45,631 bases of DNA from SIG440 sp045587485 (GCA_045587485.1 JAZNCI010000025.1:1-45631); one strand, 5' to 3'. Positions 37,428 through 45,631 are shown, counted from the first letter of the stretch. Notes: generated by a model from the sequence alone, not told the origin. Numbers and translations: made by a program.

Positions 37428-38315
37428 ATGGAATTAAGAGTAAACGAAGTGCAGCTTCCTGAGGTTATCTCGTTTAATTACGAGGAACTGAAAGCAGAGA
37501 TTACAGCAGTTGCTGACAAGTACGCAAACTGCATCTACAACGAGGACGGCATCAAAGGTGCAAAAGCTGACAGAGCAGACCTTAACAGAGTTAAAAAGGC
37601 TCTGAATGATGACCGAATCCGCAGAGAAAAAGAATACCTCAGACCTTTCAATGATTTCAAGGACAAGATAAATGAATTAATCAGCATCATTGATAAGCCT
37701 GTAAAGCTTATCGATACGCAAATCAAAAGTTATGAAGAGCAACAGAAGCAGAACAAGAAGCAGAGTATCATTGAGTATTTTGACACACTTATAAAGCCTG
37801 AATGGCTTGATTTCGGCAGAATTTTCAATGAAAAGTGGTTGAACACTTCTGTAAAAATGTCAGCTATACAGGACGAAATCAACGCAAAGCTTGAACAGAT
37901 ACAGAATGACCTCAATACGCTGTCAAAATTGCCTGAATTTGCTTTTGAAGCGACAGAGGAATATAAACGTACTCTTGACGTAAACAGGGCAATTTCTGAG
38001 GGTTCTCGCCTTGCAGAAATTGCAAAGCGTAAGGCAGAACACGAAGCAATGCTGAAAGCGCAGGCAGAAGCAAGAGCCAAGGCAGCCGAAGAAGCACGAC
38101 AGAGAGCCGAAGTAGAGCGACAGGTGCAGGCACAGCGTGAAGCTGAACAGGCGGCAGAGATGCAGGCAGTACAGGCACAGCCCGAACAGGTAGAGGAAAC
38201 ACAGCCCGAAGTGAAAAAGCAGTGGGTAAATTTCAGTGCGTTCCTCTCGACAGATGATGCAATTGCATTAAAGCAGTTCTTCAACGGCAGAAACATCGAA
38301 TTTAAGAAAATTTAG
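37428..38315 (+). CDS. DUF1351 protein
   Basis: 295 residues from ATG 37428 behind AAAGGAG. AKADRADLNRVKKALNDDRI, the EYLRPFNDFKDKINELISII helix and DAIALKQFFNGRNIEFKKI at the C-terminus are DUF1351 hallmarks. The central part is a long Ala/Glu/Gln coiled coil (about 190-265). This family nearly always sits between YqaJ and RecT/Bet, suggesting a partner of single-strand annealing, but its activity is not known. Confidence 0.9.
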   Translation: MELRVNEVQLPEVISFNYEELKAEITAVADKYANCIYNEDGIKGAKADRADLNRVKKALNDDRIRREKEYLRPFNDFKDKINELISIIDKPVKLIDTQIKSYEEQQKQNKKQSIIEYFDTLIKPEWLDFGRIFNEKWLNTSVKMSAIQDEINAKLEQIQNDLNTLSKLPEFAFEATEEYKRTLDVNRAISEGSRLAEIAKRKAEHEAMLKAQAEARAKAAEEARQRAEVERQVQAQREAEQAAEMQAVQAQPEQVEETQPEVKKQWVNFSAFLSTDDAIALKQFFNGRNIEFKKI

Positions 38316-38339
38316 GCGATTTGAAAGGAGTAATTTATT

Positions 38340-39077
38340 ATGGCAGTACAGAACAGTTTAGTTCAGACAGGTAATCTCAACAACAAGGTGGTTGAGTACG
38401 AAAGCGGCGGTAAAACAGTAAAACTCAGCCCCTCAATCATCAAAAATTATCTCGTAAGTGGCAACGGCACAGTAAGCGACCAGGAAGTAGTGATGTTCCT
38501 CAACCTCTGCAAGTACCAGGGATTAAACCCTTTTCTCCGCGAAGCGTATCTTATCAAATACGGTTCACAGCCTGCAACAATCGTCACAAGCAAAGAAGCT
38601 ATGACTAAAAGAGCAATGAGAAACGAGAAGTATGCAGGACAGCAGGCAGGCGTTATAGTTCTTAAACAGGACGGAACGCTCGAAGAAAGAATAGGTACAC
38701 TTACGCTTCCCGGTGAAGTCCTTGTAGGCGGTTGGGCAAAGGTTTATATGGAGGGATTTAAATATCCTATCGAAACTACAGTATCATTTGACGAATATTG
38801 TCAGAAAAAAGACGGCAAACCTATGTCAAACTGGGCTACAAAACCAGCAACGATGATAAGAAAGGTAGCACTTGTTCACGCACTCCGTGAAGCGTTTCCG
38901 AGCGAATTAGGTGGAATGTACTCCGCAGAGGAAAACAATGTTGATGAAGCTGTACTCCCTGCTAATACAGTCCCTGAGCCTATCCCCGAACCTATCCCTG
39001 AACAGCCTGCACCTGATGCAAAATCCGCATTATTCGGAAACGGCGAACCCGAAACGCTGACAGGAGAAATCATATGA
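38340..39077 (+). CDS. bet: Single-strand annealing protein, Bet family
   Basis: 245 residues. LSPSIIKNYLVSGNGTVSDQ, EVVMFLNLCKYQGLNPFLRE, AYLIKYGSQPATIVTSKEAM and KPATMIRKVALVHALREAFP are the core of the lambda Red-beta (phage recombination protein Bet) family. It anneals complementary single strands during recombination-dependent replication. The C-terminal Pro/Glu tail is variable. The next ORF overlaps its stop by 4 nt. Confidence 0.95.
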   Translation: MAVQNSLVQTGNLNNKVVEYESGGKTVKLSPSIIKNYLVSGNGTVSDQEVVMFLNLCKYQGLNPFLREAYLIKYGSQPATIVTSKEAMTKRAMRNEKYAGQQAGVIVLKQDGTLEERIGTLTLPGEVLVGGWAKVYMEGFKYPIETTVSFDEYCQKKDGKPMSNWATKPATMIRKVALVHALREAFPSELGGMYSAEENNVDEAVLPANTVPEPIPEPIPEQPAPDAKSALFGNGEPETLTGEII

Positions 39078-39244
39078 GCAAAAACCGCAAAGGCGGTCAC
39101 TACGACCAGATAATCAAATTTAAACGCCACACAGGCGCGAATGCTGCCTTGCTCGATGACAGCAAGAGGGCTGATATTATGGGTATGTCGTATGGGCGGT
39201 ATATGGCGTGGAAGCGTGAAAACCGTATTGATACGGTAAAATAA
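39074..39244 (+). CDS. Small basic protein, 56 aa
   Basis: ATG 39074 overlaps the bet stop. The product MSKNRKGGHYDQIIKFKRHT then ADIMGMSYGRYMAWKREN looks like a minimal helix-turn-helix common in this place in Clostridia phages. GGAG lies 6 nt upstream. Possible DNA-binding helper for recombination. Confidence 0.6.
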   Translation: MSKNRKGGHYDQIIKFKRHTGANAALLDDSKRADIMGMSYGRYMAWKRENRIDTVK

Positions 39245-39271
39245 AAAGGAAACGAAAAGGAGAAGTTTATT

Positions 39272-39961
39272 ATGGCAACAGCAAAGAAAACCGCAGAGGT
39301 AATTACAATCGCTCCTGTCGTTAAAAAGACGGCAGAAATCACAATTATCGGAGAAACACCGCTTATCGTTCACGCTTGGAGCGAAAAGGCAAAGCGTGAA
39401 ATTCTTGAAGCACAGCAGGGAAAAGCAAAGGGTAAGAAAAAGAGTTTTAAAAACCCTGTTGAGGATTTTATCCGTTCAATGTACTGGCTTGACGGTATGC
39501 CTGAAATCCCCGAAAATTCAACTCCCGAAGAATGCGAGGAAATCTTCAATGAAGCAATAAGAAGCGGTGCAAGATTTGGTTTCCCTGCAGTAGCGATTAA
39601 AAAAGCAGCGGTTGCAGCGGCTTACAGACAGGGATTGATGAAAGACAAAGTATCAGCAAACGGTACATTCTGGCTTAATGGCATAAACGATGCTGAATTT
39701 GTAGAAATTGAAACAGATGAACCGCCTGTTATGCGTGAAGATATGGTTAAAATCGGAATGGGTACAGCAGATTTGAGATATAGAGGTGAATTTAAGTCTT
39801 GGAAATGCAAATGCAGAATTTCTTACCTTGAGGGTGGTGTTCTTACGCTTGAAAATATAATCTCGATGATTAATCTTGGCGGCTTCTGCTGCGGTCTTGG
39901 CGAATGGAGAACGGAAAAAGGTGGTATATCTGGTGCTTTCAGAGTGGCAACGGCCGAATAA
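39272..39961 (+). CDS. Conserved recombination-module protein of unknown function, 229 aa
   Basis: TAEITIIGETPLIVHAWSEK then KREILEAQQGKAKGKKKSFK, GFPAVAIKKAAVAAAYRQGL and the C-terminal GGFCCGLGEWRTEKGGISGA. I recall the family next to RecT/Bet and SSB in many phages. The final glycine-rich loop (G-x-G-E-W-R-x-E-x-G-G-x-G-x-F) reminds me of RAMP/Cas7-type RNA-binding folds, a resemblance I cannot test here. Followed immediately by the pentanucleotide array. Confidence 0.7.
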   Translation: MATAKKTAEVITIAPVVKKTAEITIIGETPLIVHAWSEKAKREILEAQQGKAKGKKKSFKNPVEDFIRSMYWLDGMPEIPENSTPEECEEIFNEAIRSGARFGFPAVAIKKAAVAAAYRQGLMKDKVSANGTFWLNGINDAEFVEIETDEPPVMREDMVKIGMGTADLRYRGEFKSWKCKCRISYLEGGVLTLENIISMINLGGFCCGLGEWRTEKGGISGAFRVATAE

Positions 39962-39975
39962 CTGCAAACAATAGT

Positions 39976-40256
39976 CGTGGAAGGGCAGTTACGGTGGGTT
40001 GCGTTGAGTTTTGGCTTGTTGCGTTAAGGCTCGCCATGGCAGTCAAGGTCAGTTAGGTTACGGTTGGTTACGGTGCGTTACGGTGCGTCAAGGCAGTTTT
40101 GGTAAGGCGAGGCTTGGTGAGTTTTGGTGAGATGAGTTGGGATATGACAAGGCAGTCTAGGTCAGTTGGGTTTTGTTGCGGCAAGGTCAGTCAAGGCTTG
40201 GCAGTCGAGGTTGGTTATGCTGTGGCGTGTTGCTGTGAGTTGGGACACGTATTGGC
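39976..40256. repeat. Degenerate 5-nt-period, G/T-rich repeat array
   Basis: About 280 bp built of five-base units with G at the second place, e.g. GGTTA-CGGTT-GGTTA-CGGTG-CGTTA-CGGTG (40056-40085), continuing CGTCA-AGGCA-GTTTT-GGTAA-GGCGA-GGCTT-GGTGA. The phase slips by a base in places. The strand is strongly purine/T biased (very few C). No ribosome site or credible ORF occurs in it. It occupies the only large gap of the early operon. Confidence 0.8.
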
Positions 40257-40299
40257 AGGCTAACAGCCACAAAAAAACAAAAAACAGGAGGTATTCACT

Positions 40300-40803
40300 A
40301 TGGTCTATCAGTGGAAATCAGGAACACGCATCAAAGGAGATGCACAGAAAAGCGGCGAGTTGTTTGAACAGCTTGCCGCAACAGAAGAAGGATTAACGGC
40401 GAAAACATTGCTTGAAGCGAATAAGATTGAAACAGCACCGCTTCACAATGATTACGAATGGAACAACGAAACGGCGGCGAATGAGTGGCGACTTCACCAG
40501 TCAAGAAAATTTATTAATAGCTTGGTAATAGTTGAAGTTGCTCCCACTCTCAATATCCCCGAAACTTCAAGAGCGTTTCAGATTACGACAGAACCCCACA
40601 AATACGAGCCATTGACAACTATTATCACAGTGGAAGAAAAATATGAAACACTTTTAAGCAAAGCCTTTGCGGAACTTAAAGCGTTTCAGCGTAAGTATTC
40701 AATGCTTGAAGAACTTGCACCGATATTTACGACAATTTCAACAATTGAGGAGGAAATCAATGAACAAATCAATAATCATGGGTCGCTTGACTGCTCAGCC
40801 TGA
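40300..40803 (+). CDS. Conserved early phage protein, 167 aa
   Basis: MVYQWKSGTRIKGDAQKSGE starts a family frequently seen just before SSB in Clostridia phages. The middle TLLEANKIETAPLHNDYEWN ... AANEWRLHQSRKFINSLVIV and helical C-terminus suggest a small nucleic-acid-associated protein. CAGGAGG site follows the repeat array. Overlaps the SSB gene by 44 nt. Function not known. Confidence 0.6.
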   Translation: MVYQWKSGTRIKGDAQKSGELFEQLAATEEGLTAKTLLEANKIETAPLHNDYEWNNETAANEWRLHQSRKFINSLVIVEVAPTLNIPETSRAFQITTEPHKYEPLTTIITVEEKYETLLSKAFAELKAFQRKYSMLEELAPIFTTISTIEEEINEQINNHGSLDCSA

Positions 40804-41197
40804 ATTACGGCAAACGCAGAGCGGTATTGCATCATGCAGATTTACTGTAGCAGTAAACCGCAGATTTAAAAACGCTAACGGCGAATATGATGCGGATTTC
40901 ATCACTTGTGTAGCGTGGCGACAGACAGCGGAATTTGTATCACGCTATTTCAGCAAAGGAACTATGATATGTGTCGAGGGTTCGTTGAGAACTGGAAGCT
41001 ATCAGGACAGAAATCACAGCGATGTGACACATTATACTACAGATTTATATGTTGATAATGTCGAATTTTGTGGAAGTAAGCAGAATAACGGCGAACAACA
41101 GACACAGCAGACGACAACCGTGCAGACAGCACAGGGAGCGGTAACAATCGGGGCGGATGAGTATGAGCTGTTAGCTGAGGAAGACGTGCCGTTTTAA
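40760..41197 (+). CDS. ssb: Single-stranded DNA-binding protein
   Basis: 145 residues from ATG 40760 behind GAGGAGG. NKSIIMGRLTAQPELRQTQS, FTVAVNRRF, DFITCVAWRQTAEFVSRYFS and GTMICVEGSLRTGSYQD form the OB fold. The Gln/Thr linker ends with the acidic tip EEDVPF, which recruits partner proteins. Supports replication and Bet-mediated recombination. Confidence 0.95.
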   Translation: MNKSIIMGRLTAQPELRQTQSGIASCRFTVAVNRRFKNANGEYDADFITCVAWRQTAEFVSRYFSKGTMICVEGSLRTGSYQDRNHSDVTHYTTDLYVDNVEFCGSKQNNGEQQTQQTTTVQTAQGAVTIGADEYELLAEEDVPF

Positions 41198-41217
41198 CCC
41201 AAAAATCAGCGTGAAAG

Positions 41218-43311
41218 GTGGTGAAAATCACGGATGCAATAAATATAAACGAGGTTGCAGAATTTAACGCGGCATCCCTCACAGGTATGCTTGAACACAT
41301 AGCGTTCTTTTCAAAATCACAGGATGAGCTGACAGAAGCGCTCACCGAAGTTAGAAATAAGGCAGTTTTTTTAGGGCAAAAATCGCTTTTCAACGAAATC
41401 TTTAAGAAATTGAAAGCAGAAATATCCCCCGAAGATATGAACGGCTTTGAATGGCGGTTTAGATACAGCTTTGAGGATTTTGCTAATTCTGACGACCCAT
41501 ATCACGACGTATTCACGCAGGATACGCCTTTCTCAAAGCAGCGAACACTTGACAGGCTTGCCGTTGAAGCTGCCAAAGTTGGCTACAAAGGCTTTAAGAC
41601 AACCTACAAAGCCTATGAGAAGTCAATGCGGCTTACCACATCAAGCAATAACAGTTTGGTAAACCCCTCGGATTTTCCGTGGCAACCGTTGGAACTGGAG
41701 TGCGGTGAGTGGCTCTGTAACGCTGACGGCATCGCAAGAGTAACCCCGAACAATGTGGAGTATGCTTGCAGACATCCAATAATGCCTGTGGAACGACTTG
41801 TAAACATCGACACAGGCGAAGAAAAGCTGAAAATAGCGTTTATCAGAATCAGAGATAATATGGTGAACACCACCTGGCGAGAGTTGGTAGTACCGAAAAC
41901 ATCATTGTTTAACTCCTCAAAAGTCGTAGATTTGTCCGCCTATGGTGTGGCTGTATCGTCCGAGTCTGCAAAGCTTTTTTCAAAAGCGATGTGCGATTTG
42001 GAAACTCTCAATGAGAATATAATCCCCGAAATACAATCCGTAGGACGATTGGGTTATATCGGAGAGGGTAATTTCTCCCCCTACGTTGATAACATCGTAT
42101 TTGATGGAGATGCATCATACGGCAATATTTACGATGCTATCAGCAAGAGGGGTAATTATACTGACTGGCTCGCAGAAGCTCAAAAATGCCGCACAGAAAC
42201 GCTTACAGCGAGGATTATGCTTGCCGCTTCGTTTGCATCGCCACTGATTGCAAAAATTGGTGCTTTGCCGTTCTTTGTACACCTCTGGGGCGTTGATTCG
42301 GGAACAGGTAAAACAGTAGCATTAATGCTTGCGGCATCGGTGTGGGGTAATCCTGAGGTCGGACAGTACATTCAAACTTTTAACGCAACACAGGTCGGAC
42401 ACGAGAAAACGGCGGCATTTTTGAACAATATCCCGATGATTATTGACGAGCTGCAATTATCAAAAGATTCCCACGGTAAAAGCCGATTTGATGTATATCA
42501 ACTCGCACAGGGTGCAGGCAGAACGAGAGGTAACAAAGCAGGCGGCGTTGATAAAACTCCGACATGGAGACTGTCGATTCTTACTTCGGGTGAATCACCA
42601 ATAGTCAACGAGGCACAAGGCGCGGGAGCACATAGCCGAACGATTGACATTGAGTGCAAAGCATCTGAAAAGGCTATACTTGACGGCTACAGAACATCGT
42701 CCTGCGTAAAAAACAACTACGGGTTTGCAGGAGAGATATTTGTCAAGGCTCTCACCGATGAAGTGATTGAGGAAGCCAAAGAGAAGTATCTTGAACTGAC
42801 AAAAACGCTGAATGAAACCCAAACGACAGAAAAGCAGGCAATGGCGGCGGCAATCCTGATAATTGCCGATGAACTGGCAGACAGATTTGTCTTTAAATCA
42901 GGAAAGCACCTGACGATTAAGGAAATATCTGAATTTCTCAAAGATAAAGCTACAGCATCCGCAGGAAGCCGAGGTTATGCATTCATTAAAGACTGGATTT
43001 CGATTAATTCAAATAAGTTTGAGCGTAAGGGTGAGGACGGATTTCAGATTAAACCGTCAGGGGATGTATACGGTATCATTGATGATGATTATGTGTGGAT
43101 TAACAAGACAAAATTCGCAGAAGCCTTGACGACACAAGGCTTCGATTATAGAGCCATAACCTCTTGGCTAAAATCAAATGGATTGATACACACAAGAGGT
43201 AGAGCAATGACAAAGCCGAAAAGGTTGAACGGAGTTGTTACAGAATGCATTGTGTTAATTATGACAGATTATGACGGAGAAAATGACAACGGTTTTGTTG
43301 AAATTTTATAA
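41218..43311 (+). CDS. DUF927 helicase-like ATPase
   Basis: 697 residues from GTG 41218 (GTG 41221 also possible). The N-terminal 150 residues are a phage-specific primase-associated-like part. The DUF927 region has Walker A GVDSGTGKT (about 358-366) and Walker B MIIDEL (about 406-411), followed by LTSGESPIVN and the sensor or arginine-finger region SRTIDIE. The C-terminus is a winged-helix-like part. Probably the replicative helicase or primase-helicase loading at the origin just downstream. No toprim motif seen. Confidence 0.85.
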   Translation: MVKITDAININEVAEFNAASLTGMLEHIAFFSKSQDELTEALTEVRNKAVFLGQKSLFNEIFKKLKAEISPEDMNGFEWRFRYSFEDFANSDDPYHDVFTQDTPFSKQRTLDRLAVEAAKVGYKGFKTTYKAYEKSMRLTTSSNNSLVNPSDFPWQPLELECGEWLCNADGIARVTPNNVEYACRHPIMPVERLVNIDTGEEKLKIAFIRIRDNMVNTTWRELVVPKTSLFNSSKVVDLSAYGVAVSSESAKLFSKAMCDLETLNENIIPEIQSVGRLGYIGEGNFSPYVDNIVFDGDASYGNIYDAISKRGNYTDWLAEAQKCRTETLTARIMLAASFASPLIAKIGALPFFVHLWGVDSGTGKTVALMLAASVWGNPEVGQYIQTFNATQVGHEKTAAFLNNIPMIIDELQLSKDSHGKSRFDVYQLAQGAGRTRGNKAGGVDKTPTWRLSILTSGESPIVNEAQGAGAHSRTIDIECKASEKAILDGYRTSSCVKNNYGFAGEIFVKALTDEVIEEAKEKYLELTKTLNETQTTEKQAMAAAILIIADELADRFVFKSGKHLTIKEISEFLKDKATASAGSRGYAFIKDWISINSNKFERKGEDGFQIKPSGDVYGIIDDDYVWINKTKFAEALTTQGFDYRAITSWLKSNGLIHTRGRAMTKPKRLNGVVTECIVLIMTDYDGENDNGFVEIL

Positions 43312-43604
43312 ATGTGTGTAACTGTGTAACACTTGTGGAACGGCTGTACACACCGCAAAGCACGTAAAATCGGGATTGTGGAACTGTGGAACAAAAAACC
43401 GCAATATACTATATATGGGAATATGTGTGACACATAATTTATGCGTATATATAAATTCTCTCGCGCATGAGACAATGCGCGAAAATGTTCCACAGTTACA
43501 CAACATCAAAAAACGGCTATAAATAGCCGTGTAATCTGTAGAACATACAGTTACACAGTGTTACACATGTTACACATGTTACACAAAGGGAAAGGAGAAT
43601 GATA
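43312..43604. other. ori: Candidate replication origin with iterons and stem-loops
   Basis: GTTACACA or its complement occurs seven times: TGTGTAAC at 43315 and 43323; GTTACACA at 43495, 43550, 43560, 43569 and 43578. TGTGGAAC occurs at 43334, 43377 and 43385 with its complement GTTCCACA at 43487. An AT-rich centre (about 43410-43456) and two perfect 8-bp stem-loops, TCGCGCAT/ATGCGCGA (43461-43482) and ACGGCTAT/ATAGCCGT (43513-43530), complete it. It lies between two helicase genes, a usual phage ori place. Confidence 0.65.
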
Positions 43605-44960
43605 ATGCAGTTAAGACCATACCAACAGCAACTGATTGATGACATAAAATCGTCAATCAAAAGCGGCAACCGTGCGATAGTTGCCGTTCTCGGCTGCGGC
43701 GGTGGCAAGTCTATAATACAAGGCACAATATCTGCAAACGCTACAGCCAAAGGCAATCGTGTACTGTTCCTCGTGCATCGTAAGGAACTCTGCGAACAGA
43801 TAACAAATACTTTCCGTATGTGTGGGGTTGATTTTAACCTCTGTACAGTCGGAATGGTGCAGACGATAAGCAAACGGCTAGATTTAACTGCTAAGCCTGA
43901 CATCATCATCACAGACGAGTGTCACCACAGCACAGCTAAAACATACACTAAAATTTATGATGCGTTCCCCGGTGCGTTAAAGCTTGGATTTACAGCAACA
44001 CCCTGCCGCTTAAATCAAGGCGGCTTGGGGGAAGTGTACGAGGATTTGATAACCTCAGTATCAACTCAATGGTTGATAGAAAATAACTATCTCTCCCCTT
44101 ACAAGTATTACTCTGTCAAGCTTGCAGATACATCAAATCTGCATATCCGTGCAGGTGAGTATAAAGCCGATGAAGTCAATGAGTTGATGCAGAACAAGGA
44201 AATCTACGGCGAAACAGTCAAGCAATGGGAGCGACTTGCAAAAAATAAAAAAACTATTGTATACTGTGCATCCGTAGAAGCCTCCAGAATGACCGCTATT
44301 GAGTTTCAGAACGCAGGATATAGTAGTTATAGCCTTGACGGTACAACCCCTAAAAACGAGCGCACAAGCGTTATGGAGCAATTCAGAAACGGAGATATAA
44401 AAATACTCTGCAATGCTGAGTTGTTCGGAGAGGGCTTAGATGTTCCTGATTGTGAGTGTGTTGTACTGCTCAGACCGACACAGAGCCTTACGCTATACAT
44501 ACAGCAGTCAATGCGGTCAATGAGATATATGCCGAATAAAACGGCTATTATCATCGACCACGTAGGCAATTGTTATTCTCACGGATTACCTGACGACGAT
44601 AGAACATGGACGCTTGAACCAAAGAAGCAAGAAAACACAGTTAAAATCCGTGAGTGTCAGAATTGTTATGCTGTATATCCACCTACAAAAACAAAATGCC
44701 CCTATTGTGGCTATGAAGCTACAAAAGAGGTGCAAAGAAAAGATAAAAAAATTGTTGATATTGACCTCGTTGAAGTCAAGCGACAGGAAAATTTGAGAAA
44801 CACACGACTGCAAGATGCAGAGTTGAATACCTGGGCGGAAGTTGTGGAGTTTCAAAAAGCGAAAAATTATAAATTTGCTTGGTGCATAAGATATGCAGTT
44901 GCACACGGAATTGATGTGCCGAGAAAGTATGATAATATGAGGAGGGTGATAGGGGTATGA
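43605..44960 (+). CDS. SF2 DEAD/DEAH-box helicase with zinc finger
   Basis: 451 residues from ATG 43605 (AAAGGAG 7 nt upstream). Motif I GCGGGKS (30-36), motif II DECHH (104-108), motif III FTATP (129-133), motif V LFGEGLDVP and motif VI QQSMRSMRY define an SF2 helicase of the phage type near UvsW/RecG-like enzymes. CQNCYAVYPP ... CPYCGY forms a C-terminal zinc finger. It likely remodels forks or branched DNA at the origin directly upstream. The stop overlaps the PP-loop gene (ATGA). Confidence 0.9.
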   Translation: MQLRPYQQQLIDDIKSSIKSGNRAIVAVLGCGGGKSIIQGTISANATAKGNRVLFLVHRKELCEQITNTFRMCGVDFNLCTVGMVQTISKRLDLTAKPDIIITDECHHSTAKTYTKIYDAFPGALKLGFTATPCRLNQGGLGEVYEDLITSVSTQWLIENNYLSPYKYYSVKLADTSNLHIRAGEYKADEVNELMQNKEIYGETVKQWERLAKNKKTIVYCASVEASRMTAIEFQNAGYSSYSLDGTTPKNERTSVMEQFRNGDIKILCNAELFGEGLDVPDCECVVLLRPTQSLTLYIQQSMRSMRYMPNKTAIIIDHVGNCYSHGLPDDDRTWTLEPKKQENTVKIRECQNCYAVYPPTKTKCPYCGYEATKEVQRKDKKIVDIDLVEVKRQENLRNTRLQDAELNTWAEVVEFQKAKNYKFAWCIRYAVAHGIDVPRKYDNMRRVIGV

Positions 44961-45631
44961 GTTACATAAAACCGAGTTATAAATTCTGGGAAATCCACGA
45001 ACTACAGAAATTGCCGCTTGAAACTAAAATACAGATTTCTGTTGGCGTTCTCCGTCAGGCATTTGAGATAAGCAAGCATAATATAGCGTTAGCGTTCTCC
45101 GGCGGCAAGGATTCACAGGTAGTTGCTGACATAGCCGAGCGATTTCTTCCCGAACACTTTTCGAAAATGTATTGTATTTTTGGAAATACAGGAATTGAGT
45201 TCCCCGAATCCCTTAAATTTGCAAGAAAATATGGAGTTGAGCATTTTGGAGATAAATTTTGCGAAACTAAACTATCGAGATGTGAAGAAGATGAATTGAG
45301 ATACGATTTTGCGAGACAGATTGTAGACGAACTGGAAGCTGAAAACGCACTTGACGAAATTCTAAAGCCTGACGGTAAGCTTAAAGGGCAGAAAGCTCTG
45401 ATAAACGCCGCCTTAAAGCGTGGATATACTCTCAACAAGCTAAACTGTTATTTTAAGGGGCATATCAAAAATTTTGCATATTGCATAGAGCAGTACGGAG
45501 CACCTTTGCTTGGTAAGGCTACGAGCAAACTCGATGCACATAGAATTAACATCGAATGTTTTTTGAAATTCTCTAAAACAGATTCCGAAAAAGACGAATT
45601 GAAAGAATACTATGATATACTCAGAGAATGC
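44957..45631 (+). CDS. PAPS reductase-like PP-loop enzyme, N-terminal part (continues at 1)
   Basis: The gene starts at ATG 44957 and is open to the window end; the last 141 bases duplicate 1-141. HNIALAFSGGKDSQVVADIA contains the PP-loop SGGKDS at residues 48-53, and FGNTGIEFPESLKFA is the usual following motif. The complete product is 451 residues (see entry at 1-822). Larger than a bare CysH, with a Lys/Glu-rich insert between about 115 and 160. Confidence 0.9.
   Translation, partial: MSYIKPSYKFWEIHELQKLPLETKIQISVGVLRQAFEISKHNIALAFSGGKDSQVVADIAERFLPEHFSKMYCIFGNTGIEFPESLKFARKYGVEHFGDKFCETKLSRCEEDELRYDFARQIVDELEAENALDEILKPDGKLKGQKALINAALKRGYTLNKLNCYFKGHIKNFAYCIEQYGAPLLGKATSKLDAHRINIECFLKFSKTDSEKDELKEYYDILREC
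45491..45631. repeat. Terminal direct repeat, right copy (assembly overlap)
   Basis: Exact copy of 1-141. One copy should be removed to obtain the unique circle of 45,490 bp. Confidence 0.95.

Noticed and set aside
37730..38296. 188-residue minus-strand Cys/Ser/Ala-rich ORF
   Set aside because: Antisense shadow of the Ala/Glu/Gln coiled coil of the DUF1351 gene.
40166..40396. 76-residue ORF inside the pentamer array
   Set aside because: No ribosome site; residues reflect the repeat (MGFVAARSVKAWQS) and the frame runs into the next gene in another phase.
1..45631. CRISPR array or complete tRNA/rRNA genes
   Set aside because: No regularly spaced identical repeats with unique spacers were seen. 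The only tRNA-like sequence is the 3' end fragment at attP. Repeats at 39976-40256 are degenerate pentamers, not CRISPR.

Overview
The window is one complete circular genome of a temperate tailed phage with siphovirus morphology. The last 141 bases (45491-45631) repeat the first 141 exactly, so the molecule is a 45,490 bp circle opened inside a gene. Strong AGGAGG-type ribosome binding sites, TTGACA/TATAAT promoters, moderately AT-rich sequence, and Bacillota protein families (SPP1/PBSX-type packaging and portal, YopX, YqaJ, DUF1351, r1t-type holin) point to a host among gut Clostridia such as Ruminococcus or Oscillospiraceae relatives. That host call is an inference from gene style; no search was run.

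Layout. 32.7-35.8 kb, mainly minus strand: attP that looks like the 3' end of a tRNA, tyrosine integrase, a membrane-anchored MBL-fold protein sharing the integrase transcript, and a CI-like repressor. 35.8-36.1 kb: the genetic switch, with divergent PRM and PR and five 17-bp operator copies. 36.1-45.5 kb, continuing across the origin into 1-0.8 kb: the early region with Cro-like regulators, YqaJ exonuclease, DUF1351, Bet annealase, a conserved recombination-module protein, a 5-nt-period repeat array, SSB, a DUF927 helicase, an iteron-bearing candidate origin, an SF2 helicase and a PP-loop (PAPS-reductase-like) enzyme. 0.8-8.1 kb: a divergently transcribed HTH regulator, then a tightly overlapped run of accessory genes (DNA methyltransferase, VRR-NUC and Mrr-type nucleases, YopX, many Cys-rich microproteins). 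8.1-28.1 kb: the late operon with terminases, portal, head genes, a promoter-genes-terminator moron, scaffold, capsid, connectors, tail tube, a frameshifted tail chaperone, tape measure, Dit, Tal, a phosphoesterase-bearing tail protein, holin and endolysin. 28.1-29.3 kb: a minus-strand operon of two acidic proteins plus a tiny HTH protein with an operator embedded in its promoter, and a short RNA gene. 29.3-32.65 kb: a seven-gene plus-strand cassette of unknown function, followed by a second short RNA gene beside attP.

How it works together. The repressor and Cro-like proteins compete at the five operators. PR opens recombination and replication. A shared promoter type (TTGATT, 16-bp spacer, TATAAT) recurs before the 1.2 kb accessory operon, the terminase genes and the moron. 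The most interesting parts are the anti-CRISPR-like minus operon, the uncharacterised seven-gene cassette, the two candidate small RNAs, the pentanucleotide array, the tail phosphoesterase and the integrase-linked surface MBL protein.
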